Source of the DNA: Planctomycetota bacterium
GTDB lineage: Bacteria > Planctomycetota > PLA2 > JAEUHO01
Reading direction: 5' to 3'
Length of the DNA: 54,666 nucleotides
Assembly (NCBI GenBank): GCA_020631815.1
Contig: JACKGW010000016.1
Location: 1-54,666 of the forward strand
This document shows, piece by piece, positions 53,831 through 54,666 of the stretch (position 1 is its first letter; each line of letters opens with the position of its first letter). A program made the position numbers and the translations under genes. The notes beneath the pieces were generated by a model that was not told where the DNA came from, ran no database searches, and worked only from the letters and a program-made list of their open reading frames with translations.

Positions 53831-54526
53831 TCAGGCCCGGGCGCCGAGCCCTTCGAGCACCGTCTCGATGCGGGCCATCAGCTCGGCGGCGAAGTCGTTC
53901 TCTGCGTCGCGCAAGGGGCGGTCGTGGGGCGGCTCGGTCCAGCGCATCGGAGGCCCGAATGCCACGCGCACGCGAGCAGCACGTGGGTGCTTGGCGCCGG
54001 CCGGCCACGCGCGCCGCGCGCCGACGATGCCGACCGGCACGATCCACGCGCCGGTTCGGCGAGCCAGGATGGCAACGCCGCGCTGCCCCGAGCCTCGACG
54101 GCCGTCACGCGAGAGGCGGCCCTCGGGGAACAGGCCGACCGCCTGGCCGCGCTTGACCGTTGCGATGGCACGCCGCAGGCCGCGGCGCGCCAAACGCCCG
54201 GCGTCGACGGGGATTGCGCCGACGAGCGCGAAGAACCAACGCATCGGCTTCCACGCGTAGAAGTCGTTGGTCATCACGAACGTCACGCGGCGTCGCATGA
54301 CCATCTGCACGAACGCCGGGTCGAGGTACGACTCGTGGTTGGGACAGAGGACGATCCGTTGGTTGCGAGGCACGCGCGCGCGGCGCCCCACGCGCCGCAC
54401 GCGGAACATCGGTGACGTGCTCAGCATCACCATCGTCTTGAGGGCGGTGTAGCCGGCCTCGTACGCGATGCGCCACGCCCGGCCCAACGGGCCGGGGCGA
54501 TTCAGTCGGCGGCGCAGCGCGGACAT
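53831..54526 (-). CDS. plsC: 1-acyl-sn-glycerol-3-phosphate acyltransferase-like (PlsC family)
   Basis: 231 residues, usual size. Block I is H-x4-D at His64-Asp69 (CPNHESYLDPAF), block III is FPEGRLSRDG near residue 133 (FPEGT in most), and IPVDAGR precedes it, all as in PlsC/LPLAT acyltransferases. The family adds an acyl chain to lysophosphatidate in phospholipid synthesis; relatives acylate other lipids, so the acceptor is a little uncertain. An amphipathic or membrane-associated N-terminal helix is present. The gene is upstream of and same-strand with the giant kinase but separated by 164 bp. Confidence 0.88.
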   Translation of the reverse strand: MSALRRRLNRPGPLGRAWRIAYEAGYTALKTMVMLSTSPMFRVRRVGRRARVPRNQRIVLCPNHESYLDPAFVQMVMRRRVTFVMTNDFYAWKPMRWFFALVGAIPVDAGRLARRGLRRAIATVKRGQAVGLFPEGRLSRDGRRGSGQRGVAILARRTGAWIVPVGIVGARRAWPAGAKHPRAARVRVAFGPPMRWTEPPHDRPLRDAENDFAAELMARIETVLEGLGARA

Positions 54527-54549
54527 GACGGCGCGCTGCGGCTAGACGC

Positions 54550-54666
54550 CTACTTGTCCGAAGGGCCCTCGAGCTCGGTGCGCAGCTCGTTGGCGCGATC
54601 GAGAAGCTCGCGGATGTGCGCGGTCAGCTGGCGCTTGCTCTCGCCGTTCGGCATGAGCTTGTGCGC
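54550..54666 (-). CDS. 3' end of an unidentified gene (truncated by the window)
   Basis: The last 38 codons of a minus-strand frame end in TAG at 54550-54552. The visible tail is charged and helical (KRQLTAHIRELLDRANELRT), coiled-coil-like, ending EGPSDK. Too little is present to name it. Confidence 0.45.
   Translation of the reverse strand, partial: AHKLMPNGESKRQLTAHIRELLDRANELRTELEGPSDK

Overview
The window is a gene-dense, very GC-rich stretch of bacterial chromosome, almost entirely coding. It holds a replication-initiation neighbourhood (dnaA, dnaN, dciA, gyrB), an orphan parB with two parS-type palindromes, and rpmH. The organism is a diderm: it has KDO-8-phosphate phosphatase, a periplasmic LPS-transport-like protein, and a Tat component with a Tat-signal substrate. 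FHA/DUF4159-type proteins, giant hybrid Ser/Thr kinases, many stand-alone membrane proteins, and GyrB with a long insert together suggest Planctomycetota or a similar deep lineage. There is no rRNA or tRNA in the window, so this placement is inference.

Layout. 1-12.9 kb: HEAT/TPR protein, MOSC protein, membrane-anchored protein, Tat-exported aldo/keto reductase, rpmH, a zinc-ribbon J-domain protein, a three-gene membrane/FHA-DUF4159 unit, a patch of inverted repeats, UbiA-type prenyltransferase and an FGE-sulfatase-domain protein. 13-20 kb: DUF2203 protein, acyl-CoA dehydrogenase, membrane-anchored degenerate cyclophilin, parB with two parS sites, a permease-like membrane protein, a calcineurin-type phosphoesterase and a winged-helix protein. 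20-28 kb, minus strand: an operon-like run trpG-pyrF-methyltransferase-bshC-bshB1-bshA-sigma factor-hemW, mostly with stop/start overlaps; it holds a full bacillithiol pathway. 28-36 kb: a cysteine-desulfurase-like protein, then dnaA, a probable origin region, dnaN, dciA, gyrB and a stand-alone MshEN domain. 36-40 kb, minus strand: kdsC, a 1055-residue LptC/LptA-like protein and tatA. 40-44 kb: a ScpA-Fmt fusion, a universal stress protein and a membrane metallopeptidase.

44-54.7 kb: a signalling locus. A sigma-54-type activator with a very large N-terminal region and an 1821-residue kinase/ATPase/TPR/GAF/histidine-kinase/receiver protein flank a 109-residue secreted protein. The promoter region between the activator and the small gene carries short direct repeats. 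Base composition shifts inside both large genes. A PlsC-type acyltransferase and the end of one more gene close the window.

Most notable points: the ScpA-Fmt fusion, the signalling locus, the giant Lpt-like protein, the bacillithiol operon carrying a sigma factor, a candidate MITE between convergent genes, and competing hairpins ahead of the metallopeptidase gene.
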